The position numbers and the translations under genes were made by a program. Below the pieces are notes generated by a model that was not told where the DNA came from, searched no databases, and worked only from the letters and a program-made list of their open reading frames with translations. 44,400 bases of DNA from Pseudomonadota bacterium (GTDB lineage: Bacteria > Pseudomonadota > Gammaproteobacteria > Pseudomonadales > Moraxellaceae), in the NCBI GenBank assembly GCA_021851865.1, contig JAJZBU010000024.1, positions 1-44,400 of the forward strand. Direction: 5' to 3'. Positions 8,257 to 17,575 of the stretch are shown here, piece after piece. Positions within the stretch are counted from its first letter, which is position 1. Each line of letters starts with the position of its first letter.

Positions 8257-9438
8257 ATGCCGGGGCCTTTGCAGGGTTTACGTATTCTCGATTTCAGCAC
8301 CTTGTTGCCCGGTCCCTTTGCCAGCATGATGCTGGCCGATATGGGCGCCGACGTTCTGCGCATCGAATCGCCGCAGCGCGCCGACTTGGTGCGGTGGATG
8401 CCGCCTTTTGTCCAGGGTGTGTCCTTGGTTCATGCCCAGCTCAACCGCAACAAGGACAGTCTCGCGCTCGATCTCAAGAGCGAAGAGGGTCGTGCTGTCA
8501 TCTTTCGTCTGCTGCAGGAGTATGACGTCGTCATCGAGCAGTTCCGTCCTGGAGTCATGCAGCGACTGGGTCTCGATGAGGCGAGTCTGCGTCAGCATTG
8601 TCCGGGTTTGATCTATTGCTCTTTGACCGGCTATGGTCAAAGCGGGCCTTATCGTGATCGTGCCGGCCATGACCTGAACTATCTCGCCATCGCCGGCGCC
8701 CTCAGCTACAACGGCCGCAAAGCGAGCGGCCCACAACCGATGTCGGTGCAATTCGCCGACCTTGCCGGCGGTTCAGCGCATGCCGTCATCGCCCTGCTGG
8801 CGGCGGTGATTCATCGCCAGCGGACGGGTGAAGGGCAGAGTATCGATATCAGCATGACTGACGCCGCGTTCGCCTTGCAGCCGCTGGCGACGCCGGCGGC
8901 CTTGATGGCGGGAGAAGATCCCGGACTGGAGACGGAAACGCTCAATGGCGGTGGTTTTTATGATTGCTATGTCTGCGCCGATGGCGCGTATTTGTCGGTG
9001 GCGGCGTTGGAACCCGTCTTTATGCAAAGCTTTCTCGGCGCCATCGACCGGCTGGATTTGCAGGACTTGACCCTGGCGCACGCTGACGCCAGCAGCGTCC
9101 AGCGCTTGAAGACAGGCATCGCGCAGACGCTGTTGGCGCAGCCGCGAGCGCACTGGTTGCAGGTCTTGGCCGCTTGCGACGCTTGTGTCGAGCCGGTACT
9201 GAGTCTGCGGGAAGCCGCCAAGCATCCACAGCTTCAGGCACGCGGCATGCTCGTCGACGTGCCGCAGGGCAGTTCCCATCTCACCCAGGTAGCCAGTCCC
9301 TTGCGGTTTTCGCGCACTCCGGTCGCCTATCGCCATGCCGGCAAGGATCTCGGCGCCGATAGTTCACGTATCCTGACGCAACTGGGTTATTCGCCCGACG
9401 ATCTCGCCGCCTTTCGCCGGCGCGGCATCATCGCTTGA
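8257..9438 (+). CDS. CaiB/BaiF family protein, alpha-methylacyl-CoA racemase-like
   Basis: The 393-residue protein opens LQGLRILDFSTLLPGPF and MMLADMGADVLRIE, the family III CoA-transferase/racemase signature. Two residues favour a racemase over a transferase: H138 in RAGHDLNYL and D168 in FADLAGG. They are 30 apart, exactly like the catalytic His126/Asp156 pair of mycobacterial MCR. The likely reaction is interconversion of (R)- and (S)-2-methylacyl-CoA, which lets branched fatty acids or sterol side chains enter beta-oxidation. AGGAGA lies six bases before the ATG. It overlaps the convergent TPR gene by 11 bases. CoA transfer remains possible. Confidence 0.85.
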   Translation: MPGPLQGLRILDFSTLLPGPFASMMLADMGADVLRIESPQRADLVRWMPPFVQGVSLVHAQLNRNKDSLALDLKSEEGRAVIFRLLQEYDVVIEQFRPGVMQRLGLDEASLRQHCPGLIYCSLTGYGQSGPYRDRAGHDLNYLAIAGALSYNGRKASGPQPMSVQFADLAGGSAHAVIALLAAVIHRQRTGEGQSIDISMTDAAFALQPLATPAALMAGEDPGLETETLNGGGFYDCYVCADGAYLSVAALEPVFMQSFLGAIDRLDLQDLTLAHADASSVQRLKTGIAQTLLAQPRAHWLQVLAACDACVEPVLSLREAAKHPQLQARGMLVDVPQGSSHLTQVASPLRFSRTPVAYRHAGKDLGADSSRILTQLGYSPDDLAAFRRRGIIA

Positions 9439-10120
9439 AGGTCAGGCCCTGTCGGGCACGCTCGATCCAGGGCGCATAGAGGTCGCGATAGGCGTGACCG
9501 TTGTCGCGTGCCGACTCGAGTATGCTGCGGTACAGCGTGTGTGCTTCTTCCGTGCGTTGCTGCTGCAGCAACCAGTCGGCGAGATGGCAGCGTACCTCAG
9601 GTCCGGGCCGGGCGAGCAGATCACGGTAAGCCTGTTCACAACGTTGATCGCCCTGCGCTGCCAGGAGGCGGGCGCGCAGCAGAGGTGTCTGCTCCGGCAG
9701 GGTGGAACCTGGCAGATTGTAAATCTTGTCGACGATCGCACTCGCTTCCTCGATGCGCCCGAGTGCCAACAGGGCCGTGGCGCGCGCCTGCAGCAGGAGC
9801 GCGTCGCGCTCGCCATGCTGTTCATAAAGATGCAGCGCGGTTTCGATTTGCCCGCGTGCTTCAAGAGCGGCGCCAAGAGCCAGAGCCTGGGCGATGGTCG
9901 GCGTGCGCTGATAGTCGCGCTCGAGCTGGCGGAGCGAGAGAGGGGCGCGGGTGCGCCGCTGTGTCGGCGTCGAGTCGAGGGTCAGACTGAGCAGATAGAT
10001 CAGAGAGGCGAGACCAGGAAAGAAGACAAAGGCAACGATCCACCATGGGGAGCGACCACTGCGCAGGACGTGCGCGGCCAAGGCGATCTGCAGGGCGAGG
10101 AGGAGAAGTGCGTAGATCAT
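9428..10120 (-). CDS. Membrane-anchored TPR-like protein, unrecognised
   Basis: The 230-residue protein starts with two hydrophobic stretches (about 1-18 and 24-47, the second containing PWWIVAFVFFPGLASLIYLL, like the PLDc_N anchor seen before other domains). The remainder to 228 is helical repeats of TPR type, with recurring A-LALG, A-LYEQ-G and A-LL-R patterns. It is probably an inner-membrane anchored scaffold with the repeats in the cytoplasm or periplasm. Its 3' end overlaps the convergent CoA racemase gene by 11 bases. It starts about 100 bases from the divergent SCP2-like gene, so the two share a control region. No partner can be named. Confidence 0.7.
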   Translation of the reverse strand: MIYALLLLALQIALAAHVLRSGRSPWWIVAFVFFPGLASLIYLLSLTLDSTPTQRRTRAPLSLRQLERDYQRTPTIAQALALGAALEARGQIETALHLYEQHGERDALLLQARATALLALGRIEEASAIVDKIYNLPGSTLPEQTPLLRARLLAAQGDQRCEQAYRDLLARPGPEVRCHLADWLLQQQRTEEAHTLYRSILESARDNGHAYRDLYAPWIERARQGLTFKR

Positions 10121-10148
10121 GATGCGGGCGTAAAAGCGTGTGTCGGCA

Positions 10149-10178
10149 TTGCCAGACCCTGGATAAGTTCGTTATGCT
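10149..10178 (+). promoter_or_regulatory. Candidate sigma-70 promoter of the SCP2-like / iron-ADH pair
   Basis: TTGCCA at 10149-10154 and TATGCT at 10173-10178 are 18 bases apart, matching 5/6 and 4/6 consensus positions. The expected start, about 10185, falls in the adjacent palindrome. Confidence 0.5.
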
Positions 10179-10182
10179 GCAT

Positions 10183-10200
10183 CTAGAGTAAAAGCTCTAG
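10183..10200. promoter_or_regulatory. Palindrome CTAGAG-N6-CTCTAG at the predicted start site
   Basis: Perfect 6-bp inverted arms flank TAAAAG. The site sits just downstream of the -10 box and before the strong ribosome site (AAGGAGG at 10207-10213). A repressor bound here would block transcription start; a small RNA hairpin in the leader is the alternative. The regulator is not identifiable. Confidence 0.45.
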
Positions 10201-10222
10201 GGTTGAAGGAGGTTACAAGTCT

Positions 10223-10747
10223 ATGGCGCTGATGCAAAGGCTGCAAGCGAAAGCCATCCGGGCTTACGTCGAATTGATGATGGGCGTCATCGGCCGCGGC
10301 TTGGTCGCGGTCAGTCTGGAAGATGCGGAAGTGGCGCGCGAACTGCGTGGCTTTCCCGAGCAGATGGTTATGCAATTCATGGTGCTGCCTGACGGCCCCA
10401 GCTTCGCGCTGCGCGTCGAAGGTGGGCGTTTCCATCTTCTGCATGAACGCCCGCAGCGCGTCGATCTCGGTATCTGCTTCAAGCATATGACGCACGCCTT
10501 CCTGGTGTTCTCCTTTCAGGAAAGCACGGCGCAGGCCTTTGCCCACGATCGCATGTATGTCACCGGCGATATCTCCTTGGCGATACGCTTGGTGCGCTGC
10601 TTGACGCGTATGGAAGCCTTGATCCTTCCCAAGATGGTCGCGCGGCTGGCGATCAAGCGCTACCCGGAGATTTCCTTCATCGATAAATGGCAGGCCGCTG
10701 GAAAGATCTATGGCCGCTTGGCTTACAACATGACCCGTGGGGAGTGA
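10223..10747 (+). CDS. SCP2-like (sterol carrier) domain protein
   Basis: The 174-residue protein has no signal peptide. The middle region, with MQFMVLPDGPSFALRVEGG, ICFKHMTHAFLVF and an ending AFAHDRMYVTGDISLAIRLVR, resembles the alpha/beta SCP2 lipid-binding domain. In that domain the 'GD' turn near the end precedes a helix closing the hydrophobic cavity. A strong AAGGAGG ribosome site lies nine bases before the ATG. It is five bases before the iron alcohol dehydrogenase GTG start, so the two are surely one transcript. I infer a binder or carrier of a long-chain acyl or alcohol substrate. The family assignment is by pattern only. Confidence 0.65.
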   Translation: MALMQRLQAKAIRAYVELMMGVIGRGLVAVSLEDAEVARELRGFPEQMVMQFMVLPDGPSFALRVEGGRFHLLHERPQRVDLGICFKHMTHAFLVFSFQESTAQAFAHDRMYVTGDISLAIRLVRCLTRMEALILPKMVARLAIKRYPEISFIDKWQAAGKIYGRLAYNMTRGE

Positions 10748-10752
10748 AGCGC

Positions 10753-11940
10753 GTGAGTACGTCTTTTTATGAGTTCTTCTGTCCAGTCAAAGTCATCGCC
10801 GGGTACAAGGCTCTCGAGCACATTCCGTTCGAGCTTGCGACCCTGCAGTCATCACGACCTATGATCATCACCGATCGCGGCGTCGTCGAGGTCGGATTGC
10901 TGCGCCATGTCGAGGAGGCTCTGGCCGCCTCTGGTCTACAGGCTGCAGCCATCTTCAAGGAGGTGCCGGCGGACAGCAGCATGCAGGCGGTGCAACAGGC
11001 TGCGGCCCTGTATCGCGAACAGGGTTGCGACGCCATTCTTGCCGTTGGTGGTGGTTCGGTCATCGACACCAGCAAGGGCGTCAATATTCTCGTTTCCGAA
11101 GGCGGGGACGATCTCTATGTCTATGCCGGCGCCCACAATCTCAAGCGCCCGCTGCGCCCCTTCTTTGTCATCCCGACGACGGCTGGAACGGGCTCCGAAG
11201 TGACCATGGTGGCGGTCGTCTCGGACACGGAAAAGCACGCCAAGGTTCCCTTCACCTCTTACTTCCTGATGCCGAATGCTGCGGTGCTCGATCCGCGTAT
11301 GACGCAGACCCTGCCGCCGCATCTGACGGCGATGACGGCCATGGATGCGATGACGCACGCCGTCGAGTCTTTCACCTGTATCGCCAGCAACCCCATCAGT
11401 GAAGTCTATGCCTTCTCGGCGGTGCGCAAGATCGCCACGCACCTGCTGGCGGTGATGGATCATCCGGCGGATGCGACTGGACGTCTCGAGCTGGCGCAGG
11501 CTTCGACCATGGCGGGTATCGCTTTTTCCAATGCCATGGTCGGTCTGGTGCACTCTCTCGGGCACGCACTCGGCGCCACCTGCCATTTGCCGCATGGCCT
11601 GTGCATGAATCTATTTTTGCCTTATGTGCTTGAATACAATATGGAAAAAATTGCGCCGCGGCTGGCTGAGCTGCTTCTGCCTTTGGCTGGCGCCGAGGTC
11701 TATGCGGCCACACCGGTTTCAGCGCGTGCGGCGCGCTCGGTGAGCACGCTGCGTATCTTGCGTGACGAGTTGTATGCCCGCTGCAAGCTACCGCGCACCC
11801 TGCAGGAGACGGGACGGGTAAAGCGCGAACAGTTGCCGCAGCTCGCTGAGCTCGCGCTCAATGATGGTTCGATCATGTTCAATCCGCGGGAAGCGAACCT
11901 GGAGGATCTGCTCAGTATCCTCAATGCCGCCTGGTCCTGA
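10753..11940 (+). CDS. Iron-containing (group III) alcohol dehydrogenase
   Basis: The protein has 395 residues from the GTG at 10753 (STSFYEFFCPVKVIAGYKAL), chosen because an upstream ATG at 10687 lies inside the SCP2-like gene. GGGSVIDTSKG binds the dinucleotide and PTTAGTGSEVT is the family signature. The metal site is D and H from MDAMTHAVESF plus the H-rich GLVHSLGHALGA and HLPHG. It oxidises alcohols or reduces aldehydes with NAD(P). Pairing with the SCP2-like gene suggests a lipid-derived alcohol or aldehyde, which is an inference. Its stop is two bases from the convergent acyltransferase stop. Confidence 0.9.
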   Translation: MSTSFYEFFCPVKVIAGYKALEHIPFELATLQSSRPMIITDRGVVEVGLLRHVEEALAASGLQAAAIFKEVPADSSMQAVQQAAALYREQGCDAILAVGGGSVIDTSKGVNILVSEGGDDLYVYAGAHNLKRPLRPFFVIPTTAGTGSEVTMVAVVSDTEKHAKVPFTSYFLMPNAAVLDPRMTQTLPPHLTAMTAMDAMTHAVESFTCIASNPISEVYAFSAVRKIATHLLAVMDHPADATGRLELAQASTMAGIAFSNAMVGLVHSLGHALGATCHLPHGLCMNLFLPYVLEYNMEKIAPRLAELLLPLAGAEVYAATPVSARAARSVSTLRILRDELYARCKLPRTLQETGRVKREQLPQLAELALNDGSIMFNPREANLEDLLSILNAAWS

Positions 11941-11942
11941 GC

Positions 11943-12695
11943 TCAGCTTTCGCGTGCTGCCTGCAAGGTCGTGGCGATGACGGTTTCGGCCATCGCCAGG
12001 GCGGCTTCAGCGCCGCCTGCTTGTACCGGGTCGATCGCCGGCAGCAGGGTCCAGTGGATGTCATGGCCGATATGAAGGGGAAACATCCCATCGGCGTTCA
12101 TCTTCCAGGCGCCATCGATGCAAACTGGCACGATGAGAGCGTCTGGAGCATTTTTGAGCAAGGTTTTGACGCCGGCGCTGGCGAAGGCCTTGATCTTGCC
12201 GTCACGCGCGCGCGTTCCTTCAGGAAAGATCACCGCTGCCCGTTTTTCCTCGCCGATCATGCGCCCGAGGCGGGCGATCTCGCGTAGCGATTGACGGGCA
12301 TCAGCACGATCGATGAGGGCGGCGCCGCTGTGGCGCAAATTGTACGAGACGCTGGGCAATCCATGCCCGAGCTCCTGTTTGGCGACGAAGGCCGGGGCGT
12401 GCTGACGCAGCAGCCAGGAAATGCCGGAAATATCGATCTGATTCTGGTGGTTGGAGACGACGACCAAGGGGCGTCCGGTGGGCGGAAGAGCGGTGACGTG
12501 CAAGTGCGTGCGTATGCCAAGCAGGCGCAGGCAGAGCAACAGGCTACGGTTCAAGGCATCGGCGACGCGTCGACGCGCCGACTCGCCGCGCGTGTGCAGA
12601 GCGAGAACCTGCATGACGTGGAAAAAGCTGAGGCAAAGTCCCCAGGCCAGCCAATAACAGGCGCTCAAAATCCAGGCTGATATCCGTTTCACCAT
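11943..12695 (-). CDS. plsC: 1-acyl-sn-glycerol-3-phosphate acyltransferase
   Basis: The 250-residue protein has one N-terminal membrane segment (about 7-32). The PlsC motifs are NHQNQID with H83 and D88, FPEGTRARDG with EGTR at 159-162, and later IVPVCIDGAW. It acylates lysophosphatidate to phosphatidate at the inner membrane, the second step of phospholipid synthesis. Length and motifs fit PlsC well, better than the YihG-like gene at 5178. It is transcribed alone from the 81-base gap upstream (12696-12776). That gap may also take read-through from the LysR gene, which lies on the same strand. Confidence 0.85.
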   Translation of the reverse strand: MVKRISAWILSACYWLAWGLCLSFFHVMQVLALHTRGESARRRVADALNRSLLLCLRLLGIRTHLHVTALPPTGRPLVVVSNHQNQIDISGISWLLRQHAPAFVAKQELGHGLPSVSYNLRHSGAALIDRADARQSLREIARLGRMIGEEKRAAVIFPEGTRARDGKIKAFASAGVKTLLKNAPDALIVPVCIDGAWKMNADGMFPLHIGHDIHWTLLPAIDPVQAGGAEAALAMAETVIATTLQAARES

Positions 12696-12776
12696 GGTTC
12701 CATCGACGATAGGGCACCGTCATTCTAACACGCGTCATGCTGCTGCGCGTATTCCTGCTGGGGTGCTAGCGAACAT

Positions 12777-13748
12777 TCAGGCGCCTTCGGGACGAGACTC
12801 CTGTTCGTGTTTAAGGACCGTGCGGGCGACGAAGGTGATGAGCTGGCGCAGCCATTTGTGCGCTGGATGCGTGTGCAGCAACGGACTCCAGGCCATCTTG
12901 AGTTCAAATTCAGGTATGAAGAAGGGGGTTGGTTTGAGCACGAGCAGGGGGTTCTCTGCCTGTAGTCGCGCGACACGGGTCGGCAAGGTGGCGATCAAGT
13001 CCTTGTTCAGGGCGAGCATGGCCGGCATCTGGTAGTGCCGGGTAAAGATGACGATCTTGCGTTTTTGCCCGATGCGTTCAAGGGCCTGGTCGATCCAGCC
13101 GAGACCATCCGATTTGTCGGGGTCCATGCCAAAGCCCATGCCCATGCCGGTCTTGCTCACCCAGATATGGTTGGCGTTGAGATAGTTCTTTAGGCTGAGG
13201 CGGTTGGCGAAAGGAGCATCGCGATGCAACAGGCAGGAGAAGGTGTCGCTCCAGACGGAGGTCTGGTAGAAGGATTGTGGGAGATCGAAGAAGCGGTTGA
13301 TGGCGAGATCGACCTTGCCTTGTTCGAGGTCCTGGGCGGAGACGTCGGAGGGAGTCAGGAAGTCGAGGACGACCCCCGGGGCTTCCGAGCGCATGGCCTT
13401 GACCAGAGGCGGAATGAGAGTGGCTTCGGCGTAGTCGGAGGCCATGATGCGGAAGACGCGATGGCTGCCGAAGGGGCGGAATTCCTGCACTGGCTCGAGC
13501 AGGCGATTCATGTCGGTGAGGAGGAGACGTAGCTGTGGCATGAGTTGCCGCGCCCGTTCGGTGGGCGTCATGCCGGTGCGTGAGCGAATCAGCAGGGGGT
13601 CGTTGAAGAGTTCGCGCAGGCGTTTGAGGCCATTGGACATGGCCGGCTGCGAAATGCCGAGGTGTAAGGCGGCGCGCGTGACACTCTGCTCGCGCAGAAG
13701 GACGTCGAGGTAGACGAGCAGATTGAGGTCGATGCGGTCGATGTTCAT
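12777..13748 (-). CDS. LysR-family transcription regulator, divergent from aceA
   Basis: The 323-residue protein has an N-terminal winged helix-turn-helix (about 7-65: LVYLDVLLREQSVTRAALHLGISQPAMSNGLKRL, split here by eye as helices two and three), then FNDPLLIRSRTGMTPTERA. The co-inducer domain runs from about 95. GAGGA lies five bases before the ATG. It is divergent from isocitrate lyase across a 163-base gap with an AT-rich core, the usual layout for a LysR protein controlling its neighbour. Control of the glyoxylate shunt by this protein is therefore a reasonable inference. The inducer is unknown. Confidence 0.88.
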   Translation of the reverse strand: MNIDRIDLNLLVYLDVLLREQSVTRAALHLGISQPAMSNGLKRLRELFNDPLLIRSRTGMTPTERARQLMPQLRLLLTDMNRLLEPVQEFRPFGSHRVFRIMASDYAEATLIPPLVKAMRSEAPGVVLDFLTPSDVSAQDLEQGKVDLAINRFFDLPQSFYQTSVWSDTFSCLLHRDAPFANRLSLKNYLNANHIWVSKTGMGMGFGMDPDKSDGLGWIDQALERIGQKRKIVIFTRHYQMPAMLALNKDLIATLPTRVARLQAENPLLVLKPTPFFIPEFELKMAWSPLLHTHPAHKWLRQLITFVARTVLKHEQESRPEGA

Positions 13749-13800
13749 GGGCGTCCTCGTGGCCGGGTACAGCCGTCCCTGATCAGGAAGGGGCGGGGGT

Positions 13801-13852
13801 ATTATTTGTTTGGTGTATATTCTAAATAATATTCATAAATTGGATAAATTAT
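13801..13852. promoter_or_regulatory. AT-rich control core between lysR-type gene and aceA
   Basis: About 50 nearly all-AT bases stand out in GC-rich DNA. ATTATTT (13801-13807) and AAATAAT (13824-13830) are perfect inverted arms, and several T-N11-A patterns are present. No strong -35 is seen for aceA, as expected for an activator-dependent promoter. A good GAGGAG ribosome site precedes the aceA ATG. Confidence 0.45.
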
Positions 13853-13911
13853 GGCACAGGTCGTAAAATCGACCAATGTTCCACGCCCCCCACCTGATGA
13901 GGAGATGCAGC

Positions 13912-15246
13912 ATGGCGATCGGTGACTACAATCGTGACGAAGAAATTGCCCGTTTGAAGAAGGACTGGGCTGAGAATCCCCGCTGGAAGGGCGTGGTCCG
14001 CAATTACAGCGCCGAAGACGTCGTGCGTCTGCGCGGCTCGGTGAAAGTGGAGAGCACCTTGGCCCGTCGTGGCGCCGAGAAGCTGTGGAAGCTGTTGACC
14101 GATGGCGCCAAGCCGAGCTTCCGTCCGGAGAAGGATTTCGTCAACTGCATGGGCGCCCTCACCGGTGGCCAGGCGGTGCAGCAGGCCAAAGCAGGTGTGC
14201 AGGGCATCTATCTGTCGGGCTGGCAGGTTGCCGCCGACAACAACACCGGCATGACCATGTACCCGGATCAGTCCCTGTATCCGGTCAACTCGGTCCCGGC
14301 CGTGGTCGAACGTATCAACAACTCTTTCCGTCGCGCCGACCAGATCCAGTGGCAGAAGGGTCTCAAGCCGGGTGACAAGGGTTATGTCGACTACTTCCTG
14401 CCCATCGTCGCCGACGCTGAAGCGGGTTTTGGTGGCGTGCTCAACGCCTATGAACTGATGCGCGCGATGATTCTCGCCGGTGCATCGGGTGTGCATTTTG
14501 AAGATCAGCTCGCTTCGGTGAAGAAGTGTGGTCATATGGGTGGTAAGGTGTTGGTGCCGACCCAGGAAGCCGTGCAGAAGCTGACGGCAGCACGTTTGGC
14601 GGCTGACGTTGCCGATGTGCCGACCATCGTTCTGGCGCGTACCGACGCCAATGCGGCCGATCTGCTGACCTCGGATTTCGATGAAAACGACAAGCCTTTT
14701 GTCGTCGGTGAGCGGACGGCAGAAGGCTTCTATCGTACCCGTGCCGGCATCGATCAGGCGATCAGCCGTGGTCTGGCGTATGCACCTTATGCGGATCTCC
14801 TTTGGTGTGAAACGGCCAAGCCCGACCTCGCCGAAGCGCGTAAGTTCGCTGAGGCGATCAAGGCCAAGTTTCCGGATCAGATGCTCGCTTACAACTGCTC
14901 GCCGTCGTTCAACTGGAAGAAGAACCTTGACGATGCCACCATCGCTAAGTTCCAGCGTGAGCTGTCGGCCATGGGTTATAAGTTCCAGTTCATTACCTTG
15001 GCGGGTATCCACAACATGTGGTACGGCATGTTCCAGCTGGCTTACGACTATGCGCGTGAAGACATGAGCGCCTATGTCCGCCTGCAGGAAGCCGAGTTCG
15101 CTGCGGCTGATCGTGGCTACACCTTTGTGGCGCATCAGCAGGAAGTGGGCACTGGTTACTTCGATGACATGACCACCGTCATCCAGGGTGGCCAGTCGTC
15201 GGTGACGGCTCTGACGGGTTCGACGGAAGAAGAACAGTTCCATTGA
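13912..15246 (+). CDS. aceA: Isocitrate lyase
   Basis: The protein has 444 residues from the ATG at 13912 ([19 protein letters not shown]), chosen for its GAGGAG ribosome site over an in-frame ATG 36 bases upstream. [10 protein letters not shown] carries the catalytic cysteine C206 within the family KKCGH signature, and [13 protein letters not shown] is the other hallmark. It splits isocitrate to succinate and glyoxylate, the first step of the glyoxylate shunt in the cytoplasm. The length matches the short E. coli type (434), not the roughly 530-residue Pseudomonas type. A terminator follows, and then malate synthase G. Confidence 0.97.
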   Translation: MAIGDYNRDEEIARLKKDWAENPRWKGVVRNYSAEDVVRLRGSVKVESTLARRGAEKLWKLLTDGAKPSFRPEKDFVNCMGALTGGQAVQQAKAGVQGIYLSGWQVAADNNTGMTMYPDQSLYPVNSVPAVVERINNSFRRADQIQWQKGLKPGDKGYVDYFLPIVADAEAGFGGVLNAYELMRAMILAGASGVHFEDQLASVKKCGHMGGKVLVPTQEAVQKLTAARLAADVADVPTIVLARTDANAADLLTSDFDENDKPFVVGERTAEGFYRTRAGIDQAISRGLAYAPYADLLWCETAKPDLAEARKFAEAIKAKFPDQMLAYNCSPSFNWKKNLDDATIAKFQRELSAMGYKFQFITLAGIHNMWYGMFQLAYDYAREDMSAYVRLQEAEFAAADRGYTFVAHQQEVGTGYFDDMTTVIQGGQSSVTALTGSTEEEQFH

Positions 15247-15273
15247 TGGAATTTTGACTTCGTTGTCTTGTCG

Positions 15274-15300
15274 ACGGGGCCTGCGGGCCCCGTTTGCTTT
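15274..15300 (+). terminator. Rho-independent terminator after aceA
   Basis: ACGGGGCC (15274-15281) and GGCCCCGT (15286-15293) form a perfect 8-bp stem with a 4-nt loop, then TTGCTTT. It separates aceA from glcB, so glcB needs its own promoter. Confidence 0.75.
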
Positions 15301-15302
15301 CA

Positions 15303-15333
15303 TTGATCCTTTGTGGATACTTTGTTGATCCTT
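15303..15333 (+). repeat. Direct repeat TTGATCCTT, two copies 22 bases apart
   Basis: Copies are at 15303-15311 and 15325-15333, a 22-base period (about two helical turns), with a related GGATACTT between them. They lie just upstream of a possible glcB promoter (TTCAAT 15342-15347, TAAACT 15365-15370, 17-base spacer). They may be paired activator sites for glcB. Confidence 0.35.
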
Positions 15334-15401
15334 AATTTGTTTTCAATATTCAGGTGCTTTTCGCTAAACTAGGGCACCGTTTTTTCAAGAGGCCAAGAGC
15401 T

Positions 15402-17564
15402 ATGACCGAGCGCGTCAATGTGGGCCACCTCCAGGTGAGCCGCGATCTGTATCAGTTGATCGTCGATGACGTCCTGCCGCCACTGGGTATCTCGGCACAG
15501 GATTACTTCACGCATTTCGAGAGCATCCTGTCCGACTTGATGCCGAAGAACCAGGCGTTGCTCGCGCGACGTGATGAACTGCAGATGCAGATCGATGCCT
15601 GGTATCGCGCGCACCCCGGCTATAGCCTTGATGCCTATAAGAGTTTTCTCAAGGAGATCGGCTATCTCGTCGCCGAGATCGATGATTTTGCGGTCGATCC
15701 TGAGCACGTCGATGCCGAGATCTCGACCATCGCCGGCCCGCAGCTGGTGGTGCCGCTCAAGAATGCGCGTTATGCCCTCAACGCCGCCAATGCGCGTTGG
15801 GGCTCGCTCTATGACGCGCTCTATGGCAGCGATGTCATTCCCGAGAGCGGCGGTGCTGAAAAAGGCGCCACCTACAATCCGGTGCGTGGCCGTCAGGTCA
15901 TCGCCTATGCCCGGCGCCTGCTCGATCAGGCCGCGCCGCTGGCACACGGCAGTCATGCCGACGCCACGGCTTATCGCATCGTCGACGGTCAGTTGCATGT
16001 CGCTTTGGCGGCGGGCGCCGGCAGCGGTCTTAAGCAAGCGGAAAAATTCGTCGCCTACGCTGGTGATGCGGCGGCTCCGAGCAGTGTCGTGCTGTGCAAT
16101 CACGGCTTGCACATCGAAATCCAGATCGATGCTCAGCATCCGATCGGCGCCACCGACCCTGCCCATGTCAAGGATCTCTGCCTGGAGGCGGCGATCACCA
16201 CCATTCAGGACTGCGAGGATTCGGTCGCTGCGGTCGATGGTGAGGACAAGACTGAGGTCTATCGCAATTGGCTGGGGTTGATGCGCGGTGACTTGCAGGA
16301 ATCTTTCCGCAAAGGCGACCGCCAAATCGTGCGTCGCATGCAGTCCGATCGCGTCTTTACCGCGGCGCAGGGTGGAACCTTGACCCTGCATGGACGCTCC
16401 TTGCTCCTGGTGCGCAATGTCGGACATCTGATGACTTCTCCCGCCATTCTTTACAAGGGCGAGGAAATTCCCGAAGGGATCATGGACGCGATGGTGACCA
16501 TCACTATCGCTTTGTATGATCTGCGCGGGCTGGGCGGCTTGCACAACAGCCGCAGCGGCTCCATCTACGTCGTCAAACCGAAGATGCATGGTCCGCAGGA
16601 AGTGGCTTTCGCCGATGAGATCTTCTCGCGCGTCGAGGCTGCCCTCGGTCTGCCGGCGTACACCGTCAAGATGGGCATCATGGATGAGGAGAGACGGACC
16701 ACGGTCAATCTCAAGTCCTGCATCCACGCCGCGCGGCATCGGGTGATGTTCATCAACACCGGCTTCCTCGATCGGACTGGTGATGAGATCCATACCTCGA
16801 TGGAAGCCGGTCCCATGGTGCGCAAGGAGGATATGCGCCGGCAAAAGTGGATCGCCGCCTATGAAAACTGGAATGTTGATATCGGTCTGGCGTGCGGCCT
16901 GCAGGGCAAGGCCCAGATCGGCAAGGGAATGTGGGCCAAGCCCGATCTGATGCGTGAAATGGTCGAGAGCAAGATCGCGCATCCGCAGGCGGGTGCCAAT
17001 ACGGCCTGGGTGCCGTCACCGACGGGCGCGACTCTGCACGCCATGCACTACCATCAGGTTGACGTGCACGCGCGCCAGAATGAACTCAAGTCGCGGCCAC
17101 GCGCCTCTCTCGACGACATTCTGACCGTGCCAGTTCAAGCGCATCCGGCGTGGACCGCGGCGGAGATCAACGAAGAGCTCGACAACAATTGTCAGGGTAT
17201 CCTCGGTTATGTCGTGCGCTGGATCGATCAGGGTGTCGGTTGTTCGAAAGTGCCCGATATTCACCATGTTGGCTTGATGGAGGACCGCGCCACTTTGCGC
17301 ATCTCCAGTCAGCATGTGGCCAATTGGCTGCATCATGGCATTTGCACGCAGGAACAGGTGGAAGCTGCGCTGCGGCGCATGGCCGTCGTGGTCGATCAGC
17401 AGAATGCCGGCGACCCTCTCTACCGCCGCATGGCCCCGGATTTTGCCGCGAGCATCGCTTTCCAGGCGGCGCGTGAGCTGATCATGGCGGGACGGGAGCA
17501 ACCTTCCGGCTACACCGAACCCATCCTGCACCGTCGTCGCCGCGAGCTCAAGCAGCGCGGGTGA
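15402..17564 (+). CDS. glcB: Malate synthase G
   Basis: The protein has 720 residues from the ATG at 15402 ([18 protein letters not shown]), matching the usual 720-725 of the G form; an in-frame ATG 48 bases earlier has no ribosome site. [11 protein letters not shown] holds the catalytic Arg (about 337) and [13 protein letters not shown] the catalytic Asp at 628, equivalent to E. coli R338 and D631. [12 protein letters not shown] and [16 protein letters not shown] are further signatures. It condenses glyoxylate with acetyl-CoA to malate, completing the shunt started by the neighbouring aceA product. A long hairpin lies just after the stop. Confidence 0.97.
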   Translation: MTERVNVGHLQVSRDLYQLIVDDVLPPLGISAQDYFTHFESILSDLMPKNQALLARRDELQMQIDAWYRAHPGYSLDAYKSFLKEIGYLVAEIDDFAVDPEHVDAEISTIAGPQLVVPLKNARYALNAANARWGSLYDALYGSDVIPESGGAEKGATYNPVRGRQVIAYARRLLDQAAPLAHGSHADATAYRIVDGQLHVALAAGAGSGLKQAEKFVAYAGDAAAPSSVVLCNHGLHIEIQIDAQHPIGATDPAHVKDLCLEAAITTIQDCEDSVAAVDGEDKTEVYRNWLGLMRGDLQESFRKGDRQIVRRMQSDRVFTAAQGGTLTLHGRSLLLVRNVGHLMTSPAILYKGEEIPEGIMDAMVTITIALYDLRGLGGLHNSRSGSIYVVKPKMHGPQEVAFADEIFSRVEAALGLPAYTVKMGIMDEERRTTVNLKSCIHAARHRVMFINTGFLDRTGDEIHTSMEAGPMVRKEDMRRQKWIAAYENWNVDIGLACGLQGKAQIGKGMWAKPDLMREMVESKIAHPQAGANTAWVPSPTGATLHAMHYHQVDVHARQNELKSRPRASLDDILTVPVQAHPAWTAAEINEELDNNCQGILGYVVRWIDQGVGCSKVPDIHHVGLMEDRATLRISSQHVANWLHHGICTQEQVEAALRRMAVVVDQQNAGDPLYRRMAPDFAASIAFQAARELIMAGREQPSGYTEPILHRRRRELKQRG

Positions 17565-17575
17565 GAGAGCTGTAC

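Noticed and set aside
13849-15303. 484-codon open frame antisense to aceA
   Set aside because: It lies exactly opposite a certain isocitrate lyase. Its His/Arg/Thr-rich composition mirrors the codon bias of the sense strand, and no family motif is seen.
15369-16982. 537-codon open frame antisense to glcB
   Set aside because: It lies opposite malate synthase G, with no motif and biased composition. It is a shadow of GC-rich codon use.
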